Counted from the stretch's first letter, positions 25,962 through 34,860 are shown. The stretch: 64,000 nt of DNA from Lachnoclostridium sp. An14 (GCF_002160755.1 NZ_NFLE01000010.1:1-64000); one strand, 5' to 3'. The notes: a model not told the origin generated them from the sequence alone. Translations and numbers: made by a program.

Positions 25962-26837
25962 ATGATCGAGACCAGACTGTTACACTACTTTCTCGCCATT
26001 GCCCGGGAACAGAGCATCACCGGGGCGGCCAAATCCCTGTTTGTCACCCAGTCCACCCTGTCCCGGCAGATGATGGACTTAGAAAAACAGCTGGGCAGGC
26101 AGCTGTTCATCCGGGGCAAGCGGACCATCACCCTGACGGAGGAAGGGGTTTATCTCCGAAACCGGGCCCAGGAGATTCTAGAGCTCCTTGACAACACGGA
26201 AACGGCCCTGCGCGCCAGCGAGGAGCCCCTGAGCGGGGACATCTTTATCGGCTGCGGGGAAACTGCCGCCATGGACGGGATCACCCGGCTCTTTGCCCGG
26301 TTCCGCAGCCAGTACCCCCAGGTCCGCCTTCACACCCACAGCGGGGACGCGGATATGGTCTTAGAGCGGCTGGACAAGGGGCTGGTGGATATGGGCCTTC
26401 TCCTCGGCCCCATCCGCCAGGAAAAATACGACTATCTGAACATCCACCAGAGCGACACCTTCGGCCTTCTCATGCCCAGGGACTGTCCTCTGGCCGCCCA
26501 GAAAGCCATCGCCATGGACCAGCTGAAAACCCTGCCTCTGATCCTGGCGGAGCAGACCTTTTTGGGCCACCAGGAGCTGGAGTGGTTTGGTGCCGACTAC
26601 CCCTCCATGAAGATTGTCGCCACCTACAACCTGATCTACAACGCCACCTTTATGGTGGAACAGGGGATCGGCTACGCCCTGTGCATCGACCGGCTGGTGA
26701 ACACCAGAGGCCGCAACCTCACCTTCCGCCCCATCGTGCCGAAGCTCTCCGTGGACCTGTACATCGTGACAAAGAAATACCAGGCCTTCTCCCCGGCGGC
26801 CAGGGAATTTCTGGAGCTTTTAAAAGAGGAATTGTAA
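25962..26837 (+). CDS. LysR-family transcriptional regulator
   Basis: A 291-residue LysR-type regulator. The HTH (SITGAAKSLFVTQSTLSRQM, about residues 18-37) is followed by an effector domain. It is divergent from the hydrolase/aldo-keto reductase cluster with a LysR-type dyad between, so this cluster is the likely target. The inducer is unknown. Confidence 0.9.
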   Translation: MIETRLLHYFLAIAREQSITGAAKSLFVTQSTLSRQMMDLEKQLGRQLFIRGKRTITLTEEGVYLRNRAQEILELLDNTETALRASEEPLSGDIFIGCGETAAMDGITRLFARFRSQYPQVRLHTHSGDADMVLERLDKGLVDMGLLLGPIRQEKYDYLNIHQSDTFGLLMPRDCPLAAQKAIAMDQLKTLPLILAEQTFLGHQELEWFGADYPSMKIVATYNLIYNATFMVEQGIGYALCIDRLVNTRGRNLTFRPIVPKLSVDLYIVTKKYQAFSPAAREFLELLKEEL

Positions 26838-26882
26838 GGGAAAACCGGCGGCCGCGCCGAATGTCTTCCTCCCTAGCACGTC

Positions 26883-26921
26883 AAAAGGCAGGGGACCCTA
26901 TCCCGGCGTCCCCTGCCTTCC
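26883..26921. terminator. Hairpin terminator between LysR and spoVAE
   Basis: AAGGCAGGGGAC and GTCCCCTGCCTT are exact complements around an 11-base loop, between the convergent LysR gene and spoVAE. The plus-strand tail is short in T; the minus strand has TTTTGA. Confidence 0.65.
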
Positions 26922-26972
26922 ATGTTTCGTCTATCCCTGTTTCTCCCTTTCCGTTCCGTCTCTCGTCCCGTC

Positions 26973-27332
26973 CTACTCATCCTTCATCTTCGGCTTAAAG
27001 ATCAGAGATGCCAGGTACGCGAATACCAGCGCCCCGCAGATGCCGCCGGCAGTGGCTGTGAGCCCGCCCTTAAAAAGGCCCAAAAGCCCCTCCTCTGCCA
27101 GGCCCTCCTTCACGCCCTTCCAAAGGGCGTTTCCAAAACCCAGAAGGGGGACGCCTGCCCCCGCTCCCGCCCACTTGGCGAAGGGCTCATAAAGCCCCAG
27201 AAAGCCTAAGATCCCTCCGGTCACCACCAGGCCCACCATGATCCGCCCGGGCATCAGCTTGGTGTTGTCCATCACGATCTGCACCACCAGGCAGATCAGC
27301 CCGCCCACCAGAAACGCTTTCACATAGTCCAT
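26973..27332 (-). CDS. spoVAE: Stage V sporulation protein AE
   Basis: A 119-residue, four-helix membrane protein matching SpoVAE (the SpoVAEb form). SpoVA proteins form the channel that moves Ca-dipicolinate into the forespore and out at germination. It ends the sporulation block, 3 bases after spoVAD, with GAAGGAGGAG before the ATG. Its Gly/Leu-rich TM segments and fold resemble the SpoVAC encoded two genes upstream. Confidence 0.92.
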   Translation of the reverse strand: MDYVKAFLVGGLICLVVQIVMDNTKLMPGRIMVGLVVTGGILGFLGLYEPFAKWAGAGAGVPLLGFGNALWKGVKEGLAEEGLLGLFKGGLTATAGGICGALVFAYLASLIFKPKMKDE

Positions 27333-27334
27333 TT

Positions 27335-28414
27335 TTAAGCTCCTCCTTCGTTCCAGTCCTGAACCTCCCGGTGCTCGATCACCACGCCGTGGGCGATGCC
27401 GGGGATGGTCTGCCCCTCGTTAAAGCTGACGGTGGAAAGCAGGGCCCCCGTGGGGACAAACAGCACCCGTTTCCACTCTCCTGACCGGACCCGCTCCAAA
27501 ATGCTGGCCGCCAGGGTCACTGCCGCGCACCCGCAGCCGCTTCCTCCCGCGTGGGTGTCCTGGGTTTCCTTGTCATAGATTTCCATGCCGCAGTCCATGT
27601 GAAGATCTGTGAGATCCTGCCCGCCGGCCTTCATAAAGTCTAAGAGCACCGTCCGGCCCACGTCCCCCAGGTCTCCGGTGATGATCCTGTCATAGTAGGA
27701 CGCCTCCACCTCAAAATCCATCAGGTTTCTGGAAATGGTGCTGTAGGCGGCGGGGGCCATGGCCGCTCCCATATTCATGGAATCCTTGGCTCCGATGTCG
27801 GCGATCTTTCCTGTGGTGATCCCGGCAATCACTGCCATGCCCTTTGTTTCCGCCGGTTTCTGCCCCAGTTTCCGGGCGGCTGCCGCCGCCAGGTCCGCCA
27901 GCACAAAGGCCCCGCTTCCCGTCACCGTCCAGGTGGCGGAGTAGGGCCGCTGGTTCCCGTACCCCAGAGGAAACCGAAACTGTTTCTCCGCCGTGGCAAA
28001 ATGGCTGGAGGCCACAGAGAGCACCCGGTCGCCGTACCCGGCGGCCACCGTCATGGCCCCCAAGGACAGGGCCTCGCCGATGGTGGAACAGGCCCCGTAA
28101 AGGCCAAACATAGGGATTCCCAGCTCCGCCACCCCGAAGGAGGTGGCGATGATCTGCCCTAAAAGGTCCCCGGCAAAGAGATAGCGGATCTCCTCCTTTT
28201 TTAACCCGCCCTTTTCCAAGGCCAGGCGGCAGGCCTCCTCCTGCATGGAGCTCTCCGCCTCCTCCCACGTCTTTTTTCCCAGAGTGGCGTCCTCCTCCAC
28301 CCGGTCAAAGAGGGAGCCTAAGGGTCCGTCCCCCTCCTTTTTCCCCACCACGGACGCGGCGGCCTCGATCACCGGCGGCCGTTCAAATTTCAGGCTTGCT
28401 TTTCCTCGTTTCAC
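27335..28414 (-). CDS. spoVAD: Stage V sporulation protein AD
   Basis: A 359-residue soluble thiolase-fold protein that binds dipicolinic acid in the forespore. Typical segments are PPVIEAAASVVGKKEGDGPLG at the N-terminus, FGLYGACSTIGEALSLG near the middle and GGSGCGCAA near the C-terminus. A GTG start at 28414 is preferred because GGAGGAAACGGGCA precedes it; in-frame ATG and TTG codons upstream overlap spoVAC and lack a ribosome binding site. Confidence 0.92.
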   Translation of the reverse strand: MKRGKASLKFERPPVIEAAASVVGKKEGDGPLGSLFDRVEEDATLGKKTWEEAESSMQEEACRLALEKGGLKKEEIRYLFAGDLLGQIIATSFGVAELGIPMFGLYGACSTIGEALSLGAMTVAAGYGDRVLSVASSHFATAEKQFRFPLGYGNQRPYSATWTVTGSGAFVLADLAAAAARKLGQKPAETKGMAVIAGITTGKIADIGAKDSMNMGAAMAPAAYSTISRNLMDFEVEASYYDRIITGDLGDVGRTVLLDFMKAGGQDLTDLHMDCGMEIYDKETQDTHAGGSGCGCAAVTLAASILERVRSGEWKRVLFVPTGALLSTVSFNEGQTIPGIAHGVVIEHREVQDWNEGGA

Positions 28415-28431
28415 TGCCCGTTTCCTCCTCT

Positions 28432-28887
28432 CTACCATCCCAGATTCCAAAGTCCCAGCACGTAGTACAAAATCCCCAGCACCCAGGTGCTTAAGACTCC
28501 GTACAGGATCACCGGCCCGGCGATGGTGAACGCCTTGCAGCCGGTGCCAAATACCTGGCCTTCCACCTTAAATTCCAGCATGGGAGCCACCACCGAGTTG
28601 GCAAAGCCGGTGATGGGCACCAGGGCCCCGGCCCCGGCGAATTTGACGATTTTCGGGAAAATGTTAAGCCCTGTGAGCAGGATGCTTAAGCCGATCAGAA
28701 AAAGCTGATTCCAGGCCATAGCGGCCTCCTCCTCCACTCCCATCCCTTTCAGGGCGTTGATCACCGCCTGTCCCAGCACGCAGATCAGGCCTCCTACCAG
28801 AAAGGCCCACAGCAGGTTGACCCACTTGTTGTGCACCGGGGTGATTTCCTTGATATAGTTTTCATACAGTTTCTTGTTGACTTCCAT
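28432..28887 (-). CDS. spoVAC: Stage V sporulation protein AC
   Basis: A 151-residue integral membrane protein matching SpoVAC, a mechanosensitive-type channel component of the Ca-DPA transport complex. The characteristic N-terminus with YIKEITPVHN and the motif GAGALVPITGFANSV are present. AAAGGAG precedes the ATG. It follows spoVAB by 30 bases. Confidence 0.95.
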   Translation of the reverse strand: MEVNKKLYENYIKEITPVHNKWVNLLWAFLVGGLICVLGQAVINALKGMGVEEEAAMAWNQLFLIGLSILLTGLNIFPKIVKFAGAGALVPITGFANSVVAPMLEFKVEGQVFGTGCKAFTIAGPVILYGVLSTWVLGILYYVLGLWNLGW

Positions 28888-28917
28888 ACGGTTTCTTCTC
28901 CTTTCCTCCGACGTTCC

Positions 28918-29349
28918 TCATTCCCCAAACCGCTCCGCGAAATAGATCAGGGCGCCGGTGAGCTTTCCCAGGGCAATGGCTAAAATCACGTACTGCAGGC
29001 CCACCGCCAGGTGGATCCTCCGGCTGATGGTGGGCAGGGCCTTTAAGGTCTCCGCCAGGGACATCACCAGACAGCCCACGAAAATCCCCACCGACAGCCC
29101 GAAGGCCGCCAAAAGCGGCTCATGAACCGCCGAAAGCCCCAGGGGAATCTCCCAGATGTCGCTCACATTCCCCAGGGTGCCTCCCACGATTAATACCGTT
29201 TCGTACAGCAGAATGTGTTTCTTCGTGCCCGTCTTTCCCATGAGTCTGGGAAACACGCCGATAATGGCCAGAAAGGCGAAAATCCCTGCCGCGATCACGC
29301 CGCCGGCGGAAAACCCGATGACAGCCAGGACCGTTTCCTTAAGTAACAT
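28918..29349 (-). CDS. spoVAB: Stage V sporulation protein AB
   Basis: A 143-residue membrane protein with four predicted helices, matching SpoVAB by ETVLIVGGTLGNVSDIWE and position. The ATG at 29349 and a TTG one codon upstream are both possible starts; both share GGAAGGAG. The start overlaps the end of spoVAA, indicating coupling. Confidence 0.88.
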   Translation of the reverse strand: MLLKETVLAVIGFSAGGVIAAGIFAFLAIIGVFPRLMGKTGTKKHILLYETVLIVGGTLGNVSDIWEIPLGLSAVHEPLLAAFGLSVGIFVGCLVMSLAETLKALPTISRRIHLAVGLQYVILAIALGKLTGALIYFAERFGE

Positions 29350-29968
29350 CAATCCCCGACTCCTTCCTGCCCGCGTTCTGGATCAGTGTCTTGCTGATGT
29401 TGTCCTCGTAGAGGCGCATTTCCACCTCCAGGGGCGTGGGATCGGTGTTGATCTTCCACTTGGAAAAATGGTTGAAAAAGCCCATAATCCCCACCGCCAG
29501 CCCTATAGAGTAGGACACCTCCAGAATGGTGAACCCGTCGGACTGCTGCCCGGTGACCACGTAATAGATCTCCCCGAACACCTTTGTCACATCCACGTCG
29601 TTGTTGAAGGTCATGATGGCAAAGGCGGCGCCGAAAAAGCAGACGGCGCAGACAAACAGGGTTTTCAGCCATTCCCAGGCATAGGACGGCCGTTTCGGTC
29701 TATGATAGTCAATGATATAGTCCACCTTTCCCACGCTGTTTACCTGGGTGCCGGGGGCCGTCTCTGAAATCAGGCGGATGATGTCCAAAACGCTCTCCAC
29801 ATACCTCCAGTCCTTGTCCTCCCGGATGGTTTTTATGGTCAGGGCGTTTAAGCGGTTGGCCAGATGGGAGTCCTCGCACCAGAGGTCCGCCACGTCCTTT
29901 AACTGCACCTTTTTTGTTCGGACCTCCGTGATCTCCTTTACATTCAGGTACACCTCCGTCTGGCTCAC
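29339..29968 (-). CDS. spoVAA: Stage V sporulation protein AA
   Basis: A 209-residue protein with a cytoplasmic N-terminal domain and two TM segments, matching SpoVAA (start VSQTEVYLNVKEI; LEVEMRLYEDNISKTLIQNA end). A GTG start at 29968 is chosen because GGAGGTGAT precedes it and it overlaps the upstream stop as GTGA; longer in-frame versions run back through the preceding gene. Confidence 0.9.
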   Translation of the reverse strand: MSQTEVYLNVKEITEVRTKKVQLKDVADLWCEDSHLANRLNALTIKTIREDKDWRYVESVLDIIRLISETAPGTQVNSVGKVDYIIDYHRPKRPSYAWEWLKTLFVCAVCFFGAAFAIMTFNNDVDVTKVFGEIYYVVTGQQSDGFTILEVSYSIGLAVGIMGFFNHFSKWKINTDPTPLEVEMRLYEDNISKTLIQNAGRKESGIDVT

Positions 29969-30120
29969 CCCGCCATCACCTCCGCGGATTCCACAAAGGT
30001 GCCCTCCATCTCCTTGGCCCCTCCGGAAAATCCGAACAGGCAGTAGCACAGCGCCGCTGCCGTCAGAATCAGGCAGGCAAACAAAGCGGCGATCCCAACC
30101 TTCTGTCTCCAGGTTTCCAT
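29965..30120 (-). CDS. 51-residue single-span membrane protein between sigF and spoVAA
   Basis: A short protein with a charged N-terminus (METWRQK), one hydrophobic helix of about 20 residues and a small tail. The start at 30120 has AGGATGTGAGAGG upstream, and the stop overlaps the spoVAA GTG (GTGA). Coupling to spoVAA suggests it is real and linked to the spoVA products. No family is recognised. Confidence 0.6.
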   Translation of the reverse strand: METWRQKVGIAALFACLILTAAALCYCLFGFSGGAKEMEGTFVESAEVMAG

Positions 30121-30325
30121 ACCTCTCACATCCTTTCTATGATGAAGGGGCCAAACTGCATTTTGCCCCCGCGATACCGGACTGCCGCGCTCATTCCGTT
30201 TCCGCCGTCCTCCAAACCATCCGCAATCCGTTTCCGCGAAAAATGGCGGTTTGATCCTGGTTTGACCTGGTATCCTTCTATGCAAGTAGTATGCTTTGGG
30301 ATCGCCGCTTTATACTCATTTCCAT

Positions 30326-31039
30326 TTACAGTTTTTCCCTCATGCGCCGCAGAATCTTTTTTTCCAGCCTGGACACCTGCACCTGGGAAATGGACAGATC
30401 CGCCGCGATGGCGCTCTGGGTCTGGTTGTAAAAATACCGCCGCACGATGATGTCCCTCTCCTTGGGCTCCAGCTCCAGCAAAAGCTCCTTAAGCACCATG
30501 CGGTTTAACAGGGTTTCCTCCTCGTCCTCCTTTTCCTCCAGCCGGTCCATGAGACAGAGCTCCTGGCCGTCGTTTTTGTTCACCGTTTTATAGAGGGATT
30601 CCACCTCCGCCCCCGCCTCCAGGGACGCGGCCACCTCCTCACGGCTGACCTTTAGCTCCCCGGCGATCTCCTCGATGGTGGGCTCCCGCCCCAGCACAAA
30701 GGACAGATTCTCCCTGGCCGCCCCGGCTTTTGCCCCCAGCTCCTTTACGGAGCGGCTCACCTTGATCATCCCGTCATCCCGGAGAAACCGCTTGATCTCC
30801 CCGGTGATCATGGGAACGGCGTAGGTGGAAAACCGCACGTCGTAGGAGAGGTCAAATTTATCAATGGCCTTTAACAGGCCGATGCTACCGATCTGAAACA
30901 AGTCCTCCATCTCGTGGCCCCGGTTCCCAAACCGGCGCACAATGCTCCAGATCAGCCCTACGTTTTCCTCGACCAGCCGGTCCCTGGCCGCTTTATCCCC
31001 CTCGTGAGCCATTTGAATCAATCTCATGGTCTCATCCAT
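30326..31039 (-). CDS. sigF: RNA polymerase sporulation sigma factor F
   Basis: A 237-residue sigma-70 family factor, the first forespore-specific sigma. Region 2 (EEVEN-like LVEENVGLIWSIVRRFGNRG; DLFQIGSIGLLKAIDKFD), region 3 and region 4 HTH (NQTQSAIAADLSISQVQVSR) are visible. It is held inactive by SpoIIAB, encoded just upstream 4 bases away, in the canonical spoIIAA-spoIIAB-sigF order. Confidence 0.96.
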   Translation of the reverse strand: MDETMRLIQMAHEGDKAARDRLVEENVGLIWSIVRRFGNRGHEMEDLFQIGSIGLLKAIDKFDLSYDVRFSTYAVPMITGEIKRFLRDDGMIKVSRSVKELGAKAGAARENLSFVLGREPTIEEIAGELKVSREEVAASLEAGAEVESLYKTVNKNDGQELCLMDRLEEKEDEEETLLNRMVLKELLLELEPKERDIIVRRYFYNQTQSAIAADLSISQVQVSRLEKKILRRMREKL

Positions 31040-31043
31040 AGGG

Positions 31044-31475
31044 TCACTCTCCGATCCGTTTTTTCATCCGCACAGACGTCCCCTGACCCAGGGCGGAGCG
31101 CACCTCCACCTCGTCCATAAACGCCTCCATGAAGGAAAATCCCATGCCGGACCGCTCCCCCGACGGGTCGGAGGTGTACATGGGCTCCATGGCCTTCTCC
31201 ACGTCCCCGATTCCGGCGCCCCGGTCCTCGATTTCCACGAAAAACTCCCGGCCCTCCACGGCGGCGCGGATGAAAATGGTTCCCTCTCCGCCGCCGTAGC
31301 CGTGGATCACCGCGTTGGTCACCGCCTCTGACACCGCCGTCTTGACGTCGTCCACCTCCTCCAGGGTGGGATTTAGCCTGCTTAAAAACACGGCCACCAC
31401 CACCCTGGCAAATTCCTCATTCTCCGACCGGCTCTCCATTTCCAGCCGCATTTCCTCTCTCTTTGCCTGCTCCAA
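31044..31475 (-). CDS. spoIIAB: Anti-sigma F factor SpoIIAB
   Basis: A 143-residue GHKL-type kinase that binds SigF and phosphorylates SpoIIAA. The N-box (VSEAVTNAVIHGY) and G-boxes (EDRGAGIGDVEKA; GERSGMGFSFME) are intact. The start is uncertain: a TTG at 31475 with GGGGGAGAGAGG upstream or an ATG at 31451. Homologues support the N-terminus near MRLEMESRSENEEFARV, which either start would include. Confidence 0.93.
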   Translation of the reverse strand: MEQAKREEMRLEMESRSENEEFARVVVAVFLSRLNPTLEEVDDVKTAVSEAVTNAVIHGYGGGEGTIFIRAAVEGREFFVEIEDRGAGIGDVEKAMEPMYTSDPSGERSGMGFSFMEAFMDEVEVRSALGQGTSVRMKKRIGE

Positions 31476-31490
31476 CCTCTCTCCCCCTTC

Positions 31491-31832
31491 CTAGTCCGCC
31501 ATGGCGGCCTCCTTTGTGTCAAAATGCTTGATCAGCCGGTAAACGCCGCCCATGGTGAGAATCCGTCTCACCTGGCTCCCGGCCCCGCAGATGGCCACCT
31601 TGCCGCCGCTGCCAGCCATCTGCTTGTAGCGGTTTAACAGCACTCCAATGCCGGAGGAGTCCATAAACTCCGTCCTGGAAAAATCAAAAATCACTTTGTT
31701 TATGTAATTCTCCGACAGCAGCAGGTCCGTCTCATACCGCAGGTTCCTGCAGTTGTGGTGATCCAGCTCCCTGGGGAGGTGGATAATGAGAATCTGGCCC
31801 CTGGCCTCGTAGGTGAATGTTTCCTTTGTCAT
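31491..31832 (-). CDS. spoIIAA: Anti-anti-sigma factor SpoIIAA
   Basis: A 113-residue STAS-domain protein that frees SigF when dephosphorylated. The phosphorylation site lies in EFMDSSGIGVLLNRY. The start at 31832 has GAGGAG upstream, 11 bases away. It heads the spoIIA operon. Between it and the TPR gene lies repeat copy 5, so its promoter must lie within or after the repeat. Confidence 0.94.
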   Translation of the reverse strand: MTKETFTYEARGQILIIHLPRELDHHNCRNLRYETDLLLSENYINKVIFDFSRTEFMDSSGIGVLLNRYKQMAGSGGKVAICGAGSQVRRILTMGGVYRLIKHFDTKEAAMAD

Positions 31833-31889
31833 ACTGAATCTGACTCCTCTCTCAAAATTCAACGTGCCCGCAGTCCATGGTCCCGGGCG

Positions 31890-31954
31890 GGCCACCCCGC
31901 GCAGCCGCGCCGGAGGCTTTTGTTATCATAGGAAATAAAATTTCCCACGACAAA
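31890..31954 (+). repeat. Dispersed intergenic repeat, copy 5 (3' half)
   Basis: CGCGCAGCCGCGCCGGAGGC, then TTTTGTTATCATAGGAAAT paired with ATTTCCCACGAC, matching the family 3' half. It ends in ACAAAC AAAAA, the T-tract of the TPR-gene terminator on the other strand. Confidence 0.55.
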
Positions 31955-31986
31955 CAAAAAGACATGGCCGTCTCCGGTCATGTCTC
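31955..31986 (-). terminator. Terminator of the TPR-protein gene
   Basis: On the minus strand AGACATGACC...GGCCATGTCT is followed by TTTTTG. It abuts repeat copy 5. Confidence 0.7.
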
Positions 31987-32024
31987 TTTCGTATCTTTGT
32001 TCCTGTTGTCCTGTATTTCCTGTA

Positions 32025-33329
32025 TTAATAGCCCCTCTGCTCCCGGGACATGGTGGCGTAGTCCGTATCCGGATAGTCGTCAATGATCTGTCCGAACAGG
32101 GCGCCAGCCTCCTCGTCCTGGCCCTGGGCCTTTAAGGCCGCCGCCTTGTCGTAGAGCACCCCCGGATTGTCCCCATTGAGACGCAGGCTGGCGTCGTAGT
32201 AGACGATGGCCCCGGCGTAGTCCCCGGACCCCACCGCCTCGTCTCCCAGCTGGTCTAAAACCTGGTAGCCGTCCTCCGCCATGTCCGCCTGCACCTCCTC
32301 CAAAATGGGCTGCAGGTTGGGATCGGTGATTAGGGACGGATCCATCCCGGCGTAAATGCGGGCGGCCGACCGGAAATCGTCGTCCCGGTAAGCCTGCAAA
32401 ATCCTCGCCAGAGAGGCGTACTGGCTGATGGTGCCGCCGCTGTCGCTCACCACCGACTCCAGGGAGGCCTCCGCGTTCTCCCTGGCGCCCTCCGCCTGGA
32501 TCACTCTGGACTCCAGCTCGTCGATGCGGATGTTGCTCTGGCTCAGCTGCTCGCTGTATTTTAACATCTCCTGGTTGTGCTCGCTGTTTAGCTTTTCCTG
32601 AATGGAGGGCATCACCAGGGTGGTGAACACCGCCACCCCCAGCACCACTCCGATCAGAATGTGGAGCACCATCTGCCCGCCGGTGCTCTCCTTGTAGGTG
32701 GGCGGCAGAATGATGTTGTCATCCTCCAGCTTTGTGTGGGAAAAGGCGTTGTCCATCCGCTGCCGCTCGATTTCCGCCCGCCCGGTGTTCTCCTTCACAA
32801 TGGACATATACCACAGGGCCTTCCGGTTGCTGCGGTCGATCTGGAGCACCTTGTGAAGGGCCTTTCCCGCCCTGGTGTAGTTCTCCTGGGAAAGGTAGAG
32901 CAGGGCTAAGAGCAGCTGGGCCTTCACGTAGTGGTCGTTTTCCTCCACCACCGACGCCAGCTGCAAAATCGCCAGGTCATAGGCCTCCGTCTGGGCGTAG
33001 ACCAGGGCCTGGTTGAATTTTTTCACATTCTGGCTCACCGCCTCCAGACGGCCCGGCTTTCTCTGGATCTCGTCCAGATAGTAGTCGCAGCGGTTGTTCT
33101 CCGGCTGGAGGTTTAAGCTGATGACCCACTGGACGATGGCGTCCGCCACCTCCCCCATCTCATAGTAAATAAGCCCTAACAGATTCCTGGCGTCCGTCTG
33201 GTACTTGTAAAACCGGATGCTCTTTTTTAAGCACTCCGCCGCCCCGGACAGATCCCGGATCTGGGCCTTCTCCAGCCCCAGGTTGTAATAGCTGTTGGCA
33301 ATCTGCTGGTTTCTCCTTACATAATCCAT
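32025..33329 (-). CDS. TPR-repeat membrane protein
   Basis: A 434-residue protein. The N-terminal half (about residues 1-190) has several TPR-like helical repeats; a single TM helix follows (LHILIGVVLGVAVFTTLVM, near 225), then a coiled coil (EQLSQSNIRIDELESRVIQAE, about 260-300) and a C-terminal TPR-like region. It probably anchors a protein complex at the membrane. The 45-residue protein gene and folC are just upstream. The precise role is unknown; position next to spoIIA is suggestive only. Confidence 0.75.
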   Translation of the reverse strand: MDYVRRNQQIANSYYNLGLEKAQIRDLSGAAECLKKSIRFYKYQTDARNLLGLIYYEMGEVADAIVQWVISLNLQPENNRCDYYLDEIQRKPGRLEAVSQNVKKFNQALVYAQTEAYDLAILQLASVVEENDHYVKAQLLLALLYLSQENYTRAGKALHKVLQIDRSNRKALWYMSIVKENTGRAEIERQRMDNAFSHTKLEDDNIILPPTYKESTGGQMVLHILIGVVLGVAVFTTLVMPSIQEKLNSEHNQEMLKYSEQLSQSNIRIDELESRVIQAEGARENAEASLESVVSDSGGTISQYASLARILQAYRDDDFRSAARIYAGMDPSLITDPNLQPILEEVQADMAEDGYQVLDQLGDEAVGSGDYAGAIVYYDASLRLNGDNPGVLYDKAAALKAQGQDEEAGALFGQIIDDYPDTDYATMSREQRGY

Positions 33330-33338
33330 AGGTACCGC

Positions 33339-33476
33339 CTATCTTCGCTCCTCTTTGATCAGTTCCATCATCAGGTCCGTCATATCCGTCAGGTCACTTT
33401 TTACAATGGCGTCCTCCACCTGTTCCACATCCAGGCTGGGCTTAAACCGCTTGATTTCTTCTTCAAAATTGATCAT
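33339..33476 (-). CDS. 45-residue acidic protein between folC and the TPR gene
   Basis: Begins MINFEEEIKRFKPSLDVEQV and ends MMELIKEERR. GGAGG lies 6 bases before the ATG, and the first 14 bases overlap the end of folC, so it is translationally coupled. The TPR gene starts 10 bases after its stop. Amphipathic and mostly helical in appearance; no known family. Coupling and a clean ribosome binding site argue that it is real. Confidence 0.65.
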   Translation of the reverse strand: MINFEEEIKRFKPSLDVEQVEDAIVKSDLTDMTDLMMELIKEERR

Positions 33477-34860
33477 GCTTTTCCTCCTTCAGGCATTCCT
33501 TCAGCTCCCCGATGAAGTAGAGGGAACCGGCGCAGAATAAAAGTCCGTTCCCCGCCTTCTTTTCCTTCATGGCCTCAGAAAAAGCCTCTGAAACAGAGGG
33601 AAACATCCGGATCCCCGGCCGTCTTCCTCCCGTTTCCTCCGCCTTTTCTTCTGCCCGGGCAAAGGCCGTTTCCAGCTCTCCGGCTGACAGCCCGCGGCCG
33701 TTTTCCATGTGGGCCACAAACACCTCCGCCGGCTTTAGCTCCCGCAGAAGCTCCTCCGCCATGGTCCCGTACTCCTTGTCCGACACGGCGGAAAACAGCA
33801 GATATGCCGGTTTCCCTAACAATCCCGCGATCCTGGCCGCCGCCTGGCAGAAGGCCCGGATCCCGTCCCGGTTGTGGGCCCCGTCGAAGTAAACTCCAGG
33901 CAGGACCTCCTCCATCCGTCCAACATGCCTGGCCTCTGCCAGTCCCTGAGAGACGGCGGAAACGGTGACACCTTTAAAAGGCGGAACCGTTTGCCCGTTT
34001 CCAGAATGGGAAACCTGTCCCGGCCGGAAATCTTTATCCCGTCTCCCGGCGGCCAAAACCTCCGCCGCCTTTCCCGCCAGAGCCCCGTTCCAGACCTGGT
34101 ACTCCGCCGGAAAGGGCAGCCGGGCCTGGACCCGCTCTCCCAGAAAAGGAAAGGAAATCCTGGGGAAAGGGCCGTCCCAGGCCACGGACAGGGGTTCCTG
34201 CCTCACATCCCGCCAGGGCGCTCCCGCCGTTTCCGCCTGGTTTCGGATCACCGCGGCGGCTGCCGGGTCGTTTCCGTCAAACACCAGGGGGACCCCAGGC
34301 TTTATAATGCCTGCCTTCTCCCCGGCGATCTCCTCCACCGTATTTCCCAGGTACGCCATATGGTCCAGGCTGACGGAGGTGATCACCGTGAGGGCCGGGC
34401 GGCAGACGTTTGTCACGTCCCGTTTTCCGCCCATGCCGGCCTCCAGGATCACCACCTCCGGTTTTTCCTCCTGAAAACAGGCCGCCGCCATATAAAACAG
34501 GAATTCAAAAAACGTGGGATGGGTCATCCCCCGCTCTCTCTGCCTCTCCCAGGCGCGGCGCACCCGTTCAAAGCTCCTCTGAAATGCCTTTTCGTCTATC
34601 GGCTCCCCGTCCACGCAGATCCGTTCCCGGACATCTGTCAGATGGGGAGACGTAAATGTTCCTACTCGGTATCCCGACGCCTGCAGGATGGATGAAAGAA
34701 ACGCGCACACGGAGCCTTTTCCGTTGGTTCCGGCCACATGGATCACCGTCCCCGGAAACGGGCTGTCCAGTTCTCTTAAGAACTCCTCCGCCTCTCTCAG
34801 GGTATGCTTCTCCCTGGCAAACTCCGGGATCCGGAGCAGGTATTCTCTCGCGCTCTCCAT
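33463..34860 (-). CDS. folC: Bifunctional folylpolyglutamate / dihydrofolate synthase
   Basis: A 465-residue Mur-ligase-type enzyme that adds glutamates to folate and may also make dihydrofolate. The P-loop GTNGKGSVCAFLSSIL is near residue 44, VILEAGMGGKRDVTNV near 135 and FDGAHNRDGI near 318. The ATG follows GAGGAG. A TTGCAT-16-TATAAT promoter lies upstream. Confidence 0.93.
   Translation of the reverse strand: MESAREYLLRIPEFAREKHTLREAEEFLRELDSPFPGTVIHVAGTNGKGSVCAFLSSILQASGYRVGTFTSPHLTDVRERICVDGEPIDEKAFQRSFERVRRAWERQRERGMTHPTFFEFLFYMAAACFQEEKPEVVILEAGMGGKRDVTNVCRPALTVITSVSLDHMAYLGNTVEEIAGEKAGIIKPGVPLVFDGNDPAAAAVIRNQAETAGAPWRDVRQEPLSVAWDGPFPRISFPFLGERVQARLPFPAEYQVWNGALAGKAAEVLAAGRRDKDFRPGQVSHSGNGQTVPPFKGVTVSAVSQGLAEARHVGRMEEVLPGVYFDGAHNRDGIRAFCQAAARIAGLLGKPAYLLFSAVSDKEYGTMAEELLRELKPAEVFVAHMENGRGLSAGELETAFARAEEKAEETGGRRPGIRMFPSVSEAFSEAMKEKKAGNGLLFCAGSLYFIGELKECLKEEKHDQF

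Noticed and set aside
30140-30185. GGGGGCAAAATGCAGTTTG hairpin after sigF as terminator
   Set aside because: Not followed by a T-run; the spoVA genes continue downstream on the same strand.
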